A stretch of 64,000 nt of DNA, taken from contig NZ_JARXVM010000012.1 in NCBI RefSeq assembly GCF_029892285.1, forward strand, positions 1-64,000, read 5' to 3'. The position numbers and the translations under genes are program-made. The notes under the pieces are model-generated. The model saw only the letters and a list, made by a program, of their open reading frames with translations, did not search any database and had not been told where the DNA came from. Every line of letters begins with the position of its first letter. Position 1 is the stretch's first letter. The DNA comes from Rhizobium sp. SG_E_25_P2. Lineage in GTDB: Bacteria > Pseudomonadota > Alphaproteobacteria > Rhizobiales > Rhizobiaceae. Positions 10,325 to 20,693 of the stretch are shown one piece after another.

Positions 10325-11491
10325 TTAATTATTTCCGCGCTTCGCAACCGAGAGTACGATTTCGGCGGCAACCTCAGCGGGAAGCGCCGCCGCGCTCATG
10401 CGCGTAAACACGTCGCCACACCCCGCCAGCATCGCGGCCCGATCGAGGCTGTCGCGCGACAATTGCGCCAACGAGCGCATCAGCATCGCCGGCCGGATGA
10501 ATTCGTCGAAATATTCCGGCACGACCGGGCGGTCGGCGATCAGGTTCGGCAATGCGGCGCTCCAGACCTTGATGCGATCAAGCACCATCCGGATCAGAAA
10601 ATCGGTCTTGTAGGTCGAAATCGTCGGGATGCCGCAGAGAGCCAATTCCAGCAGCACGGTGCCGGAAGCGGCGAGCGCCGCGTCGGCGCTCGAAAAGGCG
10701 GCCCATTTCTCTTCTTCGCCGACAAAAATCTCCGGCTTGATCTCCCAGTCGGCGATGATGCCGCGCACCATGTCCTGTTTGTGCGGCACCGTGGCGATGA
10801 CGAAACGGGTGGTGGGATGGGCGGCGCGCATCAGTCGCGCGGTCTCGCCGAAAATCGGCAAAAGCCGCTTCACTTCATGGCTGCGCGACCCCGGCAACAA
10901 CAGCACCGTCTTCTGATGCGGTTCGCCTGCCGCCCAGCGAGCCTCATTGGCTGCGCGAGCCTCCAGCACTGCCGGCAGATAACGCAGCCTGTGACCGATA
11001 TAGGTTGTCTCGGGACCGCCGAGACGACGCATCACGTCCGGCTCAAACGGCAAGACCGCCAGGACATGATCGACATAGGCGCGCATGGCGGGGGCGCGAT
11101 ATTCTTTCCAGGCCCAGACGCTCGGGCAGACATAGTCGACAACGGGCAGAGACGGCAGCGCCTTGCGCACGCGCCGGGCGACGCGATGGGTGAAATCCGG
11201 GCTGTCGACGATCACCAGCACATCGGGCTTGGCCGTGATGATCGCGTCGGCGGTCTTGCGGATGAGCGACAGCAGCCGCGGTAGCTTCTTGATCACGGCG
11301 ACAAAGCCCATGATCGAAATCTCGGAAAATTCGAAGACCGATTGCAGCCCTTGGCCGGTGAGCGCCGGCCCGCCGACGCCGACGAGTTCAACAACCCGCC
11401 CGCTTTGCGCCCTTATGGCGGCGATCAAATCCGCCCCGAGGAGATCGCCGGAGGATTCGCCGGCGACGATGCCGATGCGGAGAGGCCTCAT
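10325..11491 (-). CDS. lpxB: Lipid-A-disaccharide synthase LpxB
   Basis: 388-residue GT19 glycosyltransferase that joins UDP-diacylglucosamine and lipid X to form the lipid A disaccharide at the inner face of the cytoplasmic membrane. Family start RIGIVAGESSGDLLGADL, then GVGGPALTGQG, YVCPSVWAWKE and LPGSRSHEVKRLLP are visible. It overlaps lpxI by 4 bases (ATGA), indicating translational coupling. Last gene of the envelope block. Confidence 0.96.
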   Translation of the reverse strand: MRPLRIGIVAGESSGDLLGADLIAAIRAQSGRVVELVGVGGPALTGQGLQSVFEFSEISIMGFVAVIKKLPRLLSLIRKTADAIITAKPDVLVIVDSPDFTHRVARRVRKALPSLPVVDYVCPSVWAWKEYRAPAMRAYVDHVLAVLPFEPDVMRRLGGPETTYIGHRLRYLPAVLEARAANEARWAAGEPHQKTVLLLPGSRSHEVKRLLPIFGETARLMRAAHPTTRFVIATVPHKQDMVRGIIADWEIKPEIFVGEEEKWAAFSSADAALAASGTVLLELALCGIPTISTYKTDFLIRMVLDRIKVWSAALPNLIADRPVVPEYFDEFIRPAMLMRSLAQLSRDSLDRAAMLAGCGDVFTRMSAAALPAEVAAEIVLSVAKRGNN

Positions 11492-12360
11492 ACGCCGCCC
11501 TCCCCGATATCGGGCTCCAGGCCGAAGACGAACAATCCATTCTGGTCGGCAAGCTCTTTGACATCGCTCGCATCAAGCAACAGCGAGCGCCCGGCTTCGA
11601 GCGCAATGCCCGCCAGCCCAGCCTCGGCGGCGGCTGTCACCGTTCGGAGACCAGCGGACGGGAGATCGACGCGCATGTCCTGACCGGGCTTGCACAATTT
11701 CACCAGCACACCCTTGCGCTTGGCCGAAACGCGGCCTGCGGCCTTGAGGTCGCGCACCCGCGCGATCATCGCATCGGTGCCTTCGGGACCTTCGAGCGCC
11801 ACCACGCGTCCGCCGACAGCGATCGCGCCCTGGCCGATATCGAGCGCGCCTATCAGGCGCGCGGCGCGCAGGGCGGCGTCAATATCCTTGCGGGCGGCGT
11901 CATCCGGCGCGACCGCGCCTAGCGGGCCGGTCTGCGCCAGCAGATCTGGGGCGACCTCATGGGCGCCGATGACGCGGCGACCCGGCGTTTCTAAAAATTC
12001 GATGACGGCGGTCAGTACGGTGTTGTCGCCGCCGCCGGTCAGTTTGCGGATCACGCCTGGAATTTTGAGAAGGCCAGACCAACCGAGTTTCACCTCACGG
12101 ATCGGCGGACGGCGCGACACGCCGCCGGACATGATGATGCGGTCGACGCCGAGGTCATCGGCCATTCGCTTGAAACGGGCAATGTCGCCGAGACCGATCG
12201 ACACATGATCGTAAGCCGACCAATCGCTGTCGACTTCGCCTTCAAGCGCGAAAATGAAGGGTTTTTCGCCGGCTAAGGACGCGGCGTCAGCTACATATCT
12301 GGGCAGCTTTCCGCTGCCTGCGATGATCGCCAGCCGGCCTTTGGCCCCTGCCCCGACCAT
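11488..12360 (-). CDS. lpxI: UDP-2,3-diacylglucosamine pyrophosphatase LpxI
   Basis: 290-residue LpxI (DUF1009) protein, the alphaproteobacterial enzyme that hydrolyses UDP-2,3-diacylglucosamine to lipid X in place of LpxH. Visible features are LAIIAGSGKLPRYVADAA at the N-terminus, DRIIMSGGVSRRPP, the central GAHEVAPDLLAQTGPLG and the C-terminal VKLCKPGQDMRVDLP. It lies between lpxA (9-base gap) and lpxB (4-base overlap), exactly where lpxI stands in relatives, so the local lipid A pathway is complete from LpxA/LpxD to LpxB except for LpxC. Confidence 0.93.
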   Translation of the reverse strand: MVGAGAKGRLAIIAGSGKLPRYVADAASLAGEKPFIFALEGEVDSDWSAYDHVSIGLGDIARFKRMADDLGVDRIIMSGGVSRRPPIREVKLGWSGLLKIPGVIRKLTGGGDNTVLTAVIEFLETPGRRVIGAHEVAPDLLAQTGPLGAVAPDDAARKDIDAALRAARLIGALDIGQGAIAVGGRVVALEGPEGTDAMIARVRDLKAAGRVSAKRKGVLVKLCKPGQDMRVDLPSAGLRTVTAAAEAGLAGIALEAGRSLLLDASDVKELADQNGLFVFGLEPDIGEGGV

Positions 12361-12369
12361 CTCGCCCTA

Positions 12370-13185
12370 TCAACCTTTGATGCGGTTCGGCGACGACAAG
12401 GCGCGATCCGAATCGGCGGCGATGAAATCGAGGATCTCCAAAACCTCGGGGCAGTCGAGATAGTCGTCGCGAATGCGCGCCGCAGCGACGCGCACGGCTT
12501 CCTCGCCCTCGAAAACATCTTTGTAGGCGCGGCGCACGCGGTGGATTGTCTCGCGCGGAATGCCGGCGCGCGACATGCCGACAATGTTGAGACCGCTGAG
12601 CACGCCGGGATTGCCGTTGATCATGCCGAAGGGAATGACATCATAGGCGACGCCCGTCAGGCCGCCGACAAAGGCCTGGCGACCGATGCGGGTGAACTGA
12701 TGCACGGCGCAGCCGCCGGACAGGATAACCCGGTCTTCGACGCGAACATGCCCCGCCAGCATGACATTGTTCGACAGGATAATGTTGTCGCCCAGCCGGC
12801 AATCATGCGCGACATGGCTATTGGCGAGAAACAGGCAATTGGCGCCGACAGAGGTGATTCCGCCGCCGCCGACGGTGCCGGCGTTCATCGTCACGCCCTC
12901 GCGGATCGTGCAGTTGTCGCCCACGATCAGCACAGAATCTTCGCCTGCTTCGTGCAGGCTCTGCGACACGCCGCCAATCACCGCCATCGGATGAATTGCG
13001 CATCCCTTGCCGATTGTGGTCTTGCCCGTCACCACGGCATTGGAAAGGAGTTCGACGCCCTCGCCCAGCACGACATGCGGACCAACCCTGCAAAAGGGAC
13101 CGATCACGCAATTGTCGCCCACGACAGCGCCGTCCTCGACGACCGCCATGGGATGAATGCGGGCAGAAGCAGAAATGCTGGTCAT
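12370..13185 (-). CDS. lpxA: Acyl-ACP:UDP-N-acetylglucosamine O-acyltransferase LpxA
   Basis: 271-residue left-handed beta-helix acyltransferase, first step of lipid A synthesis. Hexapeptide repeats run from about residue 8 to 190 ([20 protein letters not shown] onward). The catalytic His lies in [13 protein letters not shown]. Length is near the usual 262-270. It overlaps fabZ by 4 bases. Confidence 0.96.
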   Translation of the reverse strand: MTSISASARIHPMAVVEDGAVVGDNCVIGPFCRVGPHVVLGEGVELLSNAVVTGKTTIGKGCAIHPMAVIGGVSQSLHEAGEDSVLIVGDNCTIREGVTMNAGTVGGGGITSVGANCLFLANSHVAHDCRLGDNIILSNNVMLAGHVRVEDRVILSGGCAVHQFTRIGRQAFVGGLTGVAYDVIPFGMINGNPGVLSGLNIVGMSRAGIPRETIHRVRRAYKDVFEGEEAVRVAAARIRDDYLDCPEVLEILDFIAADSDRALSSPNRIKG

Positions 13186-13649
13186 GCTTTATCCTTGGCG
13201 ACCATCATGGCGCCGACATCGGCCTCGGCGACGAGAACTCCGTCGACCTTGGCGTCGCAGTGATATTTCCAGATATTGCCGCGCTGCTTCTGCTTGACGA
13301 CATGGAACTCAACGCGATCGCCGGGAACGACGGGCTTGCGGAAGCGGGCATTGTCGATGGTCATGAAATAGACGAGATTGGCCTTGCCGCCCGCCTTCAA
13401 AGCGCAGATTGCGCCGGCCGTCTGCGCCATGGCTTCAATCAACAACACGCCCGGCATGATCGGCTGTTCGGGGAAATGCCCCTGGAACTGCGGCTCGTTG
13501 AATGTCACGTTCTTCACGCCGATCGCAGTATCGTCGCCATCGATGTCGATAATCTTGTCGACCAGCAGAAACGGATAGCGATGCGGCAGAAGCTTCATGA
13601 TCTCCAAGACGTCGATCGCCGTGAGAACCTTTTTGGTCTCCTCGCTCAT
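13182..13649 (-). CDS. fabZ: 3-hydroxyacyl-ACP dehydratase FabZ
   Basis: 155-residue hot-dog-fold dehydratase of fatty acid synthesis. The catalytic His is in [12 protein letters not shown] and the catalytic Glu in [13 protein letters not shown], after [10 protein letters not shown]. It competes with LpxA/LpxD for 3-hydroxyacyl-ACP, which is the usual reason given for its place between those genes. Overlaps both lpxD and lpxA by 4 bases. Confidence 0.96.
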   Translation of the reverse strand: MSEETKKVLTAIDVLEIMKLLPHRYPFLLVDKIIDIDGDDTAIGVKNVTFNEPQFQGHFPEQPIMPGVLLIEAMAQTAGAICALKAGGKANLVYFMTIDNARFRKPVVPGDRVEFHVVKQKQRGNIWKYHCDAKVDGVLVAEADVGAMMVAKDKA

Positions 13650-14704
13650 TGGCTGGAATCCCCCTTCTTGCCTGACCTAGAGCGCAACAGGATCTCGCCC
13701 ATGTCGCGCATGAAATCCTTATAGGGCCGCGCCGGCACGCCGCCATAGACCTGGCCGGCGGGAACATCGGCAGCGACGCCGCTCATGGCCGCGATCTTGG
13801 CGCCGGAGCCGATCTCGATATGGCCGTTGACGCCGGTATGACCGCCGATCTGGACGCCGTCGCCGATCCGGGCGCTGCCGGCGACCCCGACCTGCGAGAC
13901 AATCGCGGTATGCCGCCCGATGCGGACATTGTGGCCGATCTGCACGAGATTGTCGATCTTGGTGCCTTCGCCGATGACAGTGTCGTCCATCGCGCCGCGA
14001 TCGATGCAAGTGTTCGCGCCGATCTCGACATCGTCCTGAATGATGACGCGGCCAATCTGCACAATCTTGATCATGCCCGCCGGGCCCGGCGCATAGCCGA
14101 AACCGTCCTGGCCGATGCGGGCGCCATTATGGATGATGACGCGATTGCCGAGATAGGCGCAGAGAACGGTTGCATTGGAGGCGATGGTGCAGTCCCGGCC
14201 GATCTTGACCTGCGCTCCGATCACCGCGCCCGCACCCACCCGCGTTCCGGACCCGATATGAGCGCCCGCGCCGACGACCGCCATGGGTTCTACGATCACG
14301 CCGTCTTCGAGCACGGCGGAGGGATCGACAAAGGCGGCCGGATGCACGCCCTCGCCTGCCGTCACAGGCAGCGGCCGGCTGGCCGCAGGGTGCAGCAAGT
14401 TGCCCGCTTTGGCGAAGGCCGTATGCGGATGCCCGGTCGTCAACACGGCGATATGAGCCGGAATGATTGAGGCCAGCGCCTCGTCGCAAATGATCGCGGT
14501 CGCCTGGCAGGTTTCGAGCTCTGCCTTGTTCTTGCGGGAGAGGATATAGCAGAGATCGCCCTGCTTGGCGCGATGCACCGGAGCTACGCCGGTGACAGTC
14601 AACGCGCCCAGTTCACTATTTTCAATGCGCAAATTGAGGGCAGCGGCCAGTTCATCCAGCCGCACGCCCCCATGTGGCGGAAAAAATTCCGAATGGGTCA
14701 TCAT
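13646..14704 (-). CDS. lpxD: UDP-3-O-(3-hydroxyacyl)glucosamine N-acyltransferase LpxD
   Basis: 352-residue acyltransferase that adds the N-linked hydroxyacyl chain in lipid A synthesis. The N-terminal uridine-binding domain ([20 protein letters not shown]) is followed by the beta-helix from about residue 115, with [14 protein letters not shown] and the catalytic-loop His in [14 protein letters not shown]. Two adjacent ATG codons (14704 and 14701) are possible starts. Downstream of bamA by 54 bases. Confidence 0.95.
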   Translation of the reverse strand: MMTHSEFFPPHGGVRLDELAAALNLRIENSELGALTVTGVAPVHRAKQGDLCYILSRKNKAELETCQATAIICDEALASIIPAHIAVLTTGHPHTAFAKAGNLLHPAASRPLPVTAGEGVHPAAFVDPSAVLEDGVIVEPMAVVGAGAHIGSGTRVGAGAVIGAQVKIGRDCTIASNATVLCAYLGNRVIIHNGARIGQDGFGYAPGPAGMIKIVQIGRVIIQDDVEIGANTCIDRGAMDDTVIGEGTKIDNLVQIGHNVRIGRHTAIVSQVGVAGSARIGDGVQIGGHTGVNGHIEIGSGAKIAAMSGVAADVPAGQVYGGVPARPYKDFMRDMGEILLRSRSGKKGDSSQ

Positions 14705-14758
14705 ACACCATGCGGCCCCGCCCGATCCGAAGAACGGGCGCGGCCGACCGTCAAGACA

Positions 14759-17095
14759 TTAGAACGAACTGGAGATGCCGAACTTCAGGCGCTGCTGCTC
14801 GTCGTAATCTTCCTTCATGAAGGGGATCGCGTAGTCGACGCGCAACGGACCGAAGGGCGACGCCCAAATCAGGCTTGCGCCGGCAGACGCACGAAGTGCA
14901 AAGGCGCTGCCTTCAGCTTCGTTGTTCTTCACCTTCACTTCGTTGCCCCAGAGCGAGCCGGCATCCATGAAGAAGCCGCCGCGGAAACCGGAGTCCTGCG
15001 GAATGCCGGGCAACGGGAACGTGACCTCGGCCGAGGCCGTGAAATAGGTCGTGCCGCCAAGCGGATCGTCATTCTTGAAGGTGCGCGGACCGATACCCTG
15101 GCTCGCAAAGCCGCGAATATCGTTCGAACCCAGCATGAACTGGTCGAAGACATGCAGATTGCCGCCATTGAGCGACGTGACATGACCCGCCGTGCCGGCC
15201 ACCGATCCGATCAGATCCATTTCGTCAGACAGCGTGTAGTAGTTACGCGCCTTGGCGCTGATCTTGTGGAAATAAGAGTCTCCACCCAGACCGGCGACTT
15301 CGTTGGTGAGCGCGGCGTAAATGCCTTCACGCGGCAGGACTGTCGAGTCCAGCGTGTTGAAAGTGATCGTGTTGGAGATCGACGAGGTAACCCAAGGGCT
15401 GCCATTCACGATGCGCTGATAGGGCTTGGACAGATCATCGATATCGTCATCATCCGCCTCATACCGCATCTCGCGATAGGTATATTTGAACTGGCTGCTG
15501 ATGTCGTTGGTGATCGGAGCCGCCACGCGCAGGGAGAAACCCTGTTCGCCGTAGCTGTAATTGTCGTAATAGGAGTTTTCGGTCTTGAACAGATCGAAAC
15601 CAGCCGCCAGGCGATAGCCGAGGAAGTAAGGCTCGGTGAACGACAGCGAATAATTGCGGGTCGACGCGCCGCCGCCTGCGGCCACGCGGATATACTGACC
15701 GCGACCCAGGAAGTTCTTTTCTTCGACCGAAGCTTCAACAATGAAGCCGCCGTCATAACCCGTCGCGTAACCGCCGCCGATACCGAACGAACCGGTGGAC
15801 TGATCGACGACATCAACGATGATGACAACACGGTCGGGCGCAGAGCCCTGCTGCGTCGAAATATTCACCGACTGGAAATAACCCAGACGCTCAAGACGAC
15901 GCTTGGCTTCGGCGATTTCCTGCTGGTTGAAGGCGTCGCCTTCCGACAGGTCGAATTCGCGGCGAACAACGTAGTCGCGCGTATTCGTGTTGCCGCGGAT
16001 CTCGATGCGCTCGACATAAGCGCGCTCGCCCTGATCGACGAGATAGTCGACCGAAATGGTCTTGCTCACCGTGTCGCGATTGCCGCGCGGCGTCACGCGG
16101 GCGAAGGGGTAACCCGCCGCCGCGACGCGCTCGGAAATCTTGCTGATCGATTCCTGCACATCCTTGGCGCGATAGGTCTTGCCTTCGCTGCTTTCGGTCA
16201 GACCGCGCAGATCCTCGCCATTGACGCCATCGACGGTGCTTTCGACATTGATCGGACCGAAGGTGTAACGCTCGCCCTCATCCACATCAAAGGTGATGGT
16301 GTATTTGTTGGTCGCCGGATCCAGGACCGCGTTCGACGAGATCACGCGGAAATCGGCGAAACCGTGATTGTAGTAGAACTGGCGCAGCGCCTCTTCATCG
16401 GCGCGCAGCTTGTCGTCGTTATAGATGTCCTTGCGGGTCAGGAAGGACAGGATGCCCGATTCCTTGGTCAGGATCACCGAGCGCAGGCGACCGGCGCCGT
16501 AATGCGTATTGCCCGTGAAACTGATGTCGGCGATCTTGGTCCGGTCGCCTTCGTTGATCACGAAAGCGAGGTTGACGCGACCCTGACCAACCGGCGCAGT
16601 CTGCGTTGTCACCTCAACATCCGAGCGACCGATATCGGCGTAAGCCTTCTTGATCACCTGAAGGTCGGCTTCGATCGAGGCCTGGCTGAACGGGCCGAGC
16701 GCGCGCGAGCGCACCATGCCGGCAAGCTTGTCATCCTTGATCTTGCGGTTGCCGTTGAAGACCACCTGATTGATCAGCTGATTTTCATTCACGGTCACCA
16801 CCAGCGAGCCGCCAGAGACGCTGATGCGCACATCCGAGAAGAAGCCTGTCGCATAGAGCTTCTTGATCGACGCATCGATGTCGGCGTTGCTGAAATTCTT
16901 GCCGGGGGCGATTGTCAGCGCCGCGCGAACCGCTTCAGGTCCCGTGCGGTCAGCGCCGCGCACCACGATGTTGCGTATGACTGCGGCTTCAGCGGAAGCA
17001 GGCGCGACGAACACCATAGTTCCGGTAGAAGTCAAAACACTGGCCGTTACAGCCAGGACAGAAACCGCGTTCCGAAATCTCGAACTACCATTCAT
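14759..17095 (-). CDS. bamA: Outer membrane protein assembly factor BamA
   Basis: 778-residue Omp85 protein, the core of the complex that folds and inserts outer membrane beta-barrels. A signal peptide covers about residues 1-37 (ends PASAEAAV). Five POTRA repeats span about 38-430 (first one NIVVRGADRTGPEAVRAAL). The barrel follows, with GIGPRTF and the insertion-loop region GFRGGFFMDAGSLWG, and the chain ends in the terminal aromatic signature KFGISSSF. Between rseP and lpxD as in most alphaproteobacteria. 189 bases separate it from rseP. Confidence 0.96.
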   Translation of the reverse strand: MNGSSRFRNAVSVLAVTASVLTSTGTMVFVAPASAEAAVIRNIVVRGADRTGPEAVRAALTIAPGKNFSNADIDASIKKLYATGFFSDVRISVSGGSLVVTVNENQLINQVVFNGNRKIKDDKLAGMVRSRALGPFSQASIEADLQVIKKAYADIGRSDVEVTTQTAPVGQGRVNLAFVINEGDRTKIADISFTGNTHYGAGRLRSVILTKESGILSFLTRKDIYNDDKLRADEEALRQFYYNHGFADFRVISSNAVLDPATNKYTITFDVDEGERYTFGPINVESTVDGVNGEDLRGLTESSEGKTYRAKDVQESISKISERVAAAGYPFARVTPRGNRDTVSKTISVDYLVDQGERAYVERIEIRGNTNTRDYVVRREFDLSEGDAFNQQEIAEAKRRLERLGYFQSVNISTQQGSAPDRVVIIVDVVDQSTGSFGIGGGYATGYDGGFIVEASVEEKNFLGRGQYIRVAAGGGASTRNYSLSFTEPYFLGYRLAAGFDLFKTENSYYDNYSYGEQGFSLRVAAPITNDISSQFKYTYREMRYEADDDDIDDLSKPYQRIVNGSPWVTSSISNTITFNTLDSTVLPREGIYAALTNEVAGLGGDSYFHKISAKARNYYTLSDEMDLIGSVAGTAGHVTSLNGGNLHVFDQFMLGSNDIRGFASQGIGPRTFKNDDPLGGTTYFTASAEVTFPLPGIPQDSGFRGGFFMDAGSLWGNEVKVKNNEAEGSAFALRASAGASLIWASPFGPLRVDYAIPFMKEDYDEQQRLKFGISSSF

Positions 17096-17284
17096 TTTAA
17101 CGTCTTACCTTTTCCCGCTTCACAGCAGCAGCAACGACGACCTTGGTCCCCGTCTGCCGTTTTAACCGCTTTTCCCCTACAAGCAAGGGAGAGAGTTAAA
17201 TTCTGTTTACTTCATTTCGATGCGTGGCTGTTTCGCCACGGACACTCGAAGACATGGTAAACAAATTACTGCCAAATTCTGTAC

Positions 17285-18418
17285 TCAACCAATCAGAGAC
17301 GTGATGTCGTTCCAGGTGGCGAAAACCATCAAGGACAGAACCAGCGCCATACCGATACGGAAGGCTACGCCTTGCGCCACATCCCCGAGGGGCTTTCCGC
17401 GCAAGGCCTCAATCGCATAGAACAATAAGTGGCCGCCATCAAGTACCGGAACCGGCATCAAATTCAGCAATCCAATCGAAACTGACAGCACCGCCGCGAG
17501 ATGCAGCAAGGCCACGACGCCAAGAGTCGCAACCTGGCCCGAGGTTTGCGCCACCCGGATCGGTCCGCCGAGCTGGTCGGCGGACATGCGTCCGGTGACC
17601 AGATTCAATAGATAATCATAGGTGCCGGTAACGATATTCCAGGTTTCGCGGACGCCTTCCCTGACCGCGCCGACGGGTGAATAGGTGACGGTGCGCATAT
17701 TGCCGCTGTCGCGAGTCGTCAGCACGCCGATGACGCCGATTTCCATCTTATTGCCGAAAGTGTCGGTGATCTCGGTCAGTTTCGGGGTGATCGACAGCGG
17801 CAGTTCCTGATCATTGCGCTTGACGACGAGCGAGATCGGCAGACCCGGCCGGACGCTGACATAGCGACGGACATCGTCGAATGTCTCCACCGTCTCGCCG
17901 TCCATTTTCAGCAGGATGTCGCCTGTCTTGACGCCGGCTTCAGCGGCGGCGCTTTGCGGCTTGACCTCGCTGACGACGGGGTCGGCGACATATTTGCCAT
18001 AGGCCATGAAAATTCCGGCGAGGATGGCGATCGCCAGGATAAAATTGGCGATCGGACCGGCCGCAACGGTGGCGGCGCGCTTCCACAGGGCCGCGCCGAG
18101 GAAGGTTTTATTGCGCTCCGATTCGGGCAGCGCGTTCACGCCTTCGAAATCCGGCGAACTCGCGGCGTCGGCGTCGCCATAGAATCGGACATAGCCGCCG
18201 AGGGGAATGGCGGAAATCTTCCAGCGGGTTCCGTGTTTGTCGGTGAACCCCGCCAGTTCAGGGCCGAAGCCGAAGGAGAAGGCGAGAATCTTGATGCCGC
18301 TCCAGCGTCCGACCAGATAATGCCCCATCTCGTGCACGAAGACGATCAGCGAGATCACGACGAGAAAAGGCAGCACATATCCAAACAGCGTCGAGAAAAA
18401 ATCGGCAATCACGATCAT
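17285..18418 (-). CDS. rseP: Site-2 intramembrane zinc metalloprotease RseP
   Basis: 377-residue membrane protease that cleaves membrane-anchored anti-sigma factors and signal peptide remnants. Zinc motif HEMGH at residues 29-33 within FVHEMGHYLVGRWSG; a single PDZ domain at about 125-200 (SEVKPQSAAAEAGVKTGDIL); second metal site motif in MPVPVLDGGHLLFYAIE. E. coli RseP has two PDZ domains; one is usual in alphaproteobacteria. Good ribosome site AAGGAGG upstream of ATG 18418. Confidence 0.95.
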   Translation of the reverse strand: MIVIADFFSTLFGYVLPFLVVISLIVFVHEMGHYLVGRWSGIKILAFSFGFGPELAGFTDKHGTRWKISAIPLGGYVRFYGDADAASSPDFEGVNALPESERNKTFLGAALWKRAATVAAGPIANFILAIAILAGIFMAYGKYVADPVVSEVKPQSAAAEAGVKTGDILLKMDGETVETFDDVRRYVSVRPGLPISLVVKRNDQELPLSITPKLTEITDTFGNKMEIGVIGVLTTRDSGNMRTVTYSPVGAVREGVRETWNIVTGTYDYLLNLVTGRMSADQLGGPIRVAQTSGQVATLGVVALLHLAAVLSVSIGLLNLMPVPVLDGGHLLFYAIEALRGKPLGDVAQGVAFRIGMALVLSLMVFATWNDITSLIG

Positions 18419-18462
18419 TGGGCTTGCGCCTCCTTAAAGCGGGTTGCGCTTACTTAGGATGT

Positions 18463-19293
18463 TCAGGGGCCGGTCACAAGCTTTCCGGCGTCGGCCATCC
18501 AGCCGCCATTGACCACCGACAGCGCAAGGCCGCCGATGAAGGCAAGGAAGCAAGCCGCCACCAGTCCGTCGGCCCGGTCCATCACTCCGCCATGACCGGG
18601 AATCAGACGGCTCGAATCCTTGACGCCCGAGCGGCGCTTCACCCAGGATTCGAACAGATCGCCGCATTGCGACGCCGCCGACAGCGCCAGAATGATCGGC
18701 GCCAGCCAAAGGCTGACGGTTTCGCCGGCGGCGGCGATGACGCCATAGCCCGCCACAATGGCCAAGATCGCCCCGCCGATCGCCCCCGACCAGGTCTTGC
18801 CCGGCGATATCGCCGGCGCGAGCTTCGGCCCGCCGATGGCGCGTCCGATGAAATACGCGAAGATGTCGGTCGCCCAGACCACGGCGAACAGAAACAGCAT
18901 GGTGATCAACCCGTCGCGATCGCCGCCGCGCAACGCCGCGAGCGAGACGCCCGACAGGCCGGCATAGAAGACGCCGCCAGGCAGCCACCAGCTGGACCGG
19001 CGCAGCAGCGCCAGAATCAGCGCCGTCAGGCTGAATCCCAACAGCAGCACGAGCGCCGTCTCTATGGAGCGAAACGCCGTCTCGAACATGATCAGGGCAG
19101 TCGCCGCCCAGCCGAACACAAAACCGAATCGCGACGCCGCCAGCCCGGTCATGGTCGACCATTCGTAGAAGATCAGCAATCCGATCAGCGCCGACAACAA
19201 TCGGAAATAGATGCCGCCCTGCCAGGTGGCCAGGAGAACGAGCGGCGCGAGAACAATGGCGGATACGATGCGGAGTTTCAGTTCCCGGGTCAT
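18463..19293 (-). CDS. cdsA: Phosphatidate cytidylyltransferase CdsA
   Basis: 276-residue polytopic membrane enzyme making CDP-diacylglycerol from phosphatidate and CTP, the precursor for all phospholipids here, including the Pcs product. The family signature is present as [20 protein letters not shown] and then GVMDRADG. It overlaps uppS by 4 bases. The next gene downstream is rseP; no dxr gene lies between, although some alphaproteobacteria have it there. Confidence 0.95.
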   Translation of the reverse strand: MTRELKLRIVSAIVLAPLVLLATWQGGIYFRLLSALIGLLIFYEWSTMTGLAASRFGFVFGWAATALIMFETAFRSIETALVLLLGFSLTALILALLRRSSWWLPGGVFYAGLSGVSLAALRGGDRDGLITMLFLFAVVWATDIFAYFIGRAIGGPKLAPAISPGKTWSGAIGGAILAIVAGYGVIAAAGETVSLWLAPIILALSAASQCGDLFESWVKRRSGVKDSSRLIPGHGGVMDRADGLVAACFLAFIGGLALSVVNGGWMADAGKLVTGP

Positions 19294-20027
19294 CCGGTCA
19301 CCGCAGCCGCGGCGATGCCGCCATAGCGCCGTTCACGACCGGCATAGACAGCGAGCGCGCGGTAGAACACGTCGCGGGTGAAATCGGGCCAGTATTCGGG
19401 CACGAACAGCAGCTCCGCATAAGCGGCCTGCCAAAGCAAAAAGTTCGACAGCCGCTCCTCGCCCGAGGTGCGGATCACCAGATCCGGGTCTGGGATGCCC
19501 TGGGTGTCGAGCTGTGCGTCGAGCGCCACGGCGTCGATCTGATCGGGGCGCAACACGCCCGCCGCCACCTGCTCGGCCAGTTTTCGGGCCGCCCGGGCGA
19601 TCTCGTCGCGCGCGCCGTAATTGAAGGCGATCACCAGCGTCAGGCCGGTATTGGCCTTTGTGGTCTCTTCCGCCTCGATCAGCAGCGGCAGGATATCGCC
19701 GCGCAGATTGTCGCGCGCGCCGATGATCCGGATCCGGACATTTTCGCCGTGCAGTTCGGCGAGATCGCGACGGATAAAGGCCTTCAGCAGACCCATAAGG
19801 TCGTTGACCTCGGTTTCCGGACGCGTCCAGTTCTCGGAGGAAAAAGCGAACAGGGTCAGAAAGCCCACGCCGGTGTCGCCGGCCACCCGAACGGCTTCGC
19901 GGACGGCCTCGACCCCCTTGCGGTGGCCCATGGCGCGCGGCAGGCCGCGACTCTGGGCCCAGCGCCCGTTGCCATCCATGATGATGGCGACGTGCCTGGG
20001 GATCTTCACCGTCTCTATTTTATTCAT
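19290..20027 (-). CDS. uppS: Isoprenyl (undecaprenyl diphosphate) synthase UppS
   Basis: 245-residue cis-prenyltransferase that makes the C55 lipid carrier for peptidoglycan and surface polysaccharides. Motif [21 protein letters not shown] contains the catalytic Asp; later motifs [13 protein letters not shown] and [19 protein letters not shown] are intact. Overlaps cdsA by 4 bases. Confidence 0.96.
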   Translation of the reverse strand: MNKIETVKIPRHVAIIMDGNGRWAQSRGLPRAMGHRKGVEAVREAVRVAGDTGVGFLTLFAFSSENWTRPETEVNDLMGLLKAFIRRDLAELHGENVRIRIIGARDNLRGDILPLLIEAEETTKANTGLTLVIAFNYGARDEIARAARKLAEQVAAGVLRPDQIDAVALDAQLDTQGIPDPDLVIRTSGEERLSNFLLWQAAYAELLFVPEYWPDFTRDVFYRALAVYAGRERRYGGIAAAAVTG

Positions 20028-20069
20028 GAGAATAAGCCCGCCGTTCGATCCCGCCCATCATGCCCGTCG

Positions 20070-20630
20070 TTAGACCTGCATGATTTCCTTTTCCTTATCC
20101 TGAAGCAAGCGGTCGATCTCCGAAATGGTGTCGTCGGTCATCTTCTGGACCTTTTCGGAATTGGACCGGCTGTCGTCCTGGCTCATGTCGCCGTCCTTTT
20201 CGGCCTTTTTAAGGGCGTCCATGCCGTCGCGACGGACGTGGCGGGCCGCGACCTTGGCTTTTTCCGCATAGTCATGCGCGACCTTGACGAGCGACTTGCG
20301 CCGCTCTTCGTTGAGCTCCGGCAGCGGAATGCGCATGTTCTGGCCTTCGATGATCGGATTGAGGCCGAGATTCGATTCGCGGATCGCGACTTCGACCGCC
20401 TTGACCATCGATTTGTCCCAGATCGACACGCCGAGCATGCGGGGCTCGGGCACGGTGATATTGGCCACCTGGTTCAACGGCATGCGCGAACCATAGGCTT
20501 CCACCTGCACGGGATCGAGAATATTGGCCGAGGCGCGGCCGGTGCGCAGTGAAGCGATATCGCTCTTGAACGCCGTCACGGCGCCCTCCATGCGACGCTT
20601 CAACTCCTTGAGATCGAATTTCAAGCTCAT
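20070..20630 (-). CDS. frr: Ribosome recycling factor
   Basis: 186-residue Frr, which splits post-termination ribosomes with EF-G. Typical start [20 protein letters not shown], then TGRAS; the two-domain pattern is seen in [19 protein letters not shown]. The C-terminal helix ends in [12 protein letters not shown]. 42 bases before uppS. Confidence 0.97.
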   Translation of the reverse strand: MSLKFDLKELKRRMEGAVTAFKSDIASLRTGRASANILDPVQVEAYGSRMPLNQVANITVPEPRMLGVSIWDKSMVKAVEVAIRESNLGLNPIIEGQNMRIPLPELNEERRKSLVKVAHDYAEKAKVAARHVRRDGMDALKKAEKDGDMSQDDSRSNSEKVQKMTDDTISEIDRLLQDKEKEIMQV

Positions 20631-20693
20631 AACCAGCTCCCGTTTTCAAAATCCGGCCCGTCGCCCCCGCGACAGGCAGCCATCCAGTTGATT

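Noticed and set aside
14573-17260. Open plus-strand frame of 895 codons antisense to bamA
   Set aside because: It is a by-product of GC-rich codon use in bamA on the other strand; the product is compositionally odd (His, Arg, Asp-rich) with no family similarity.
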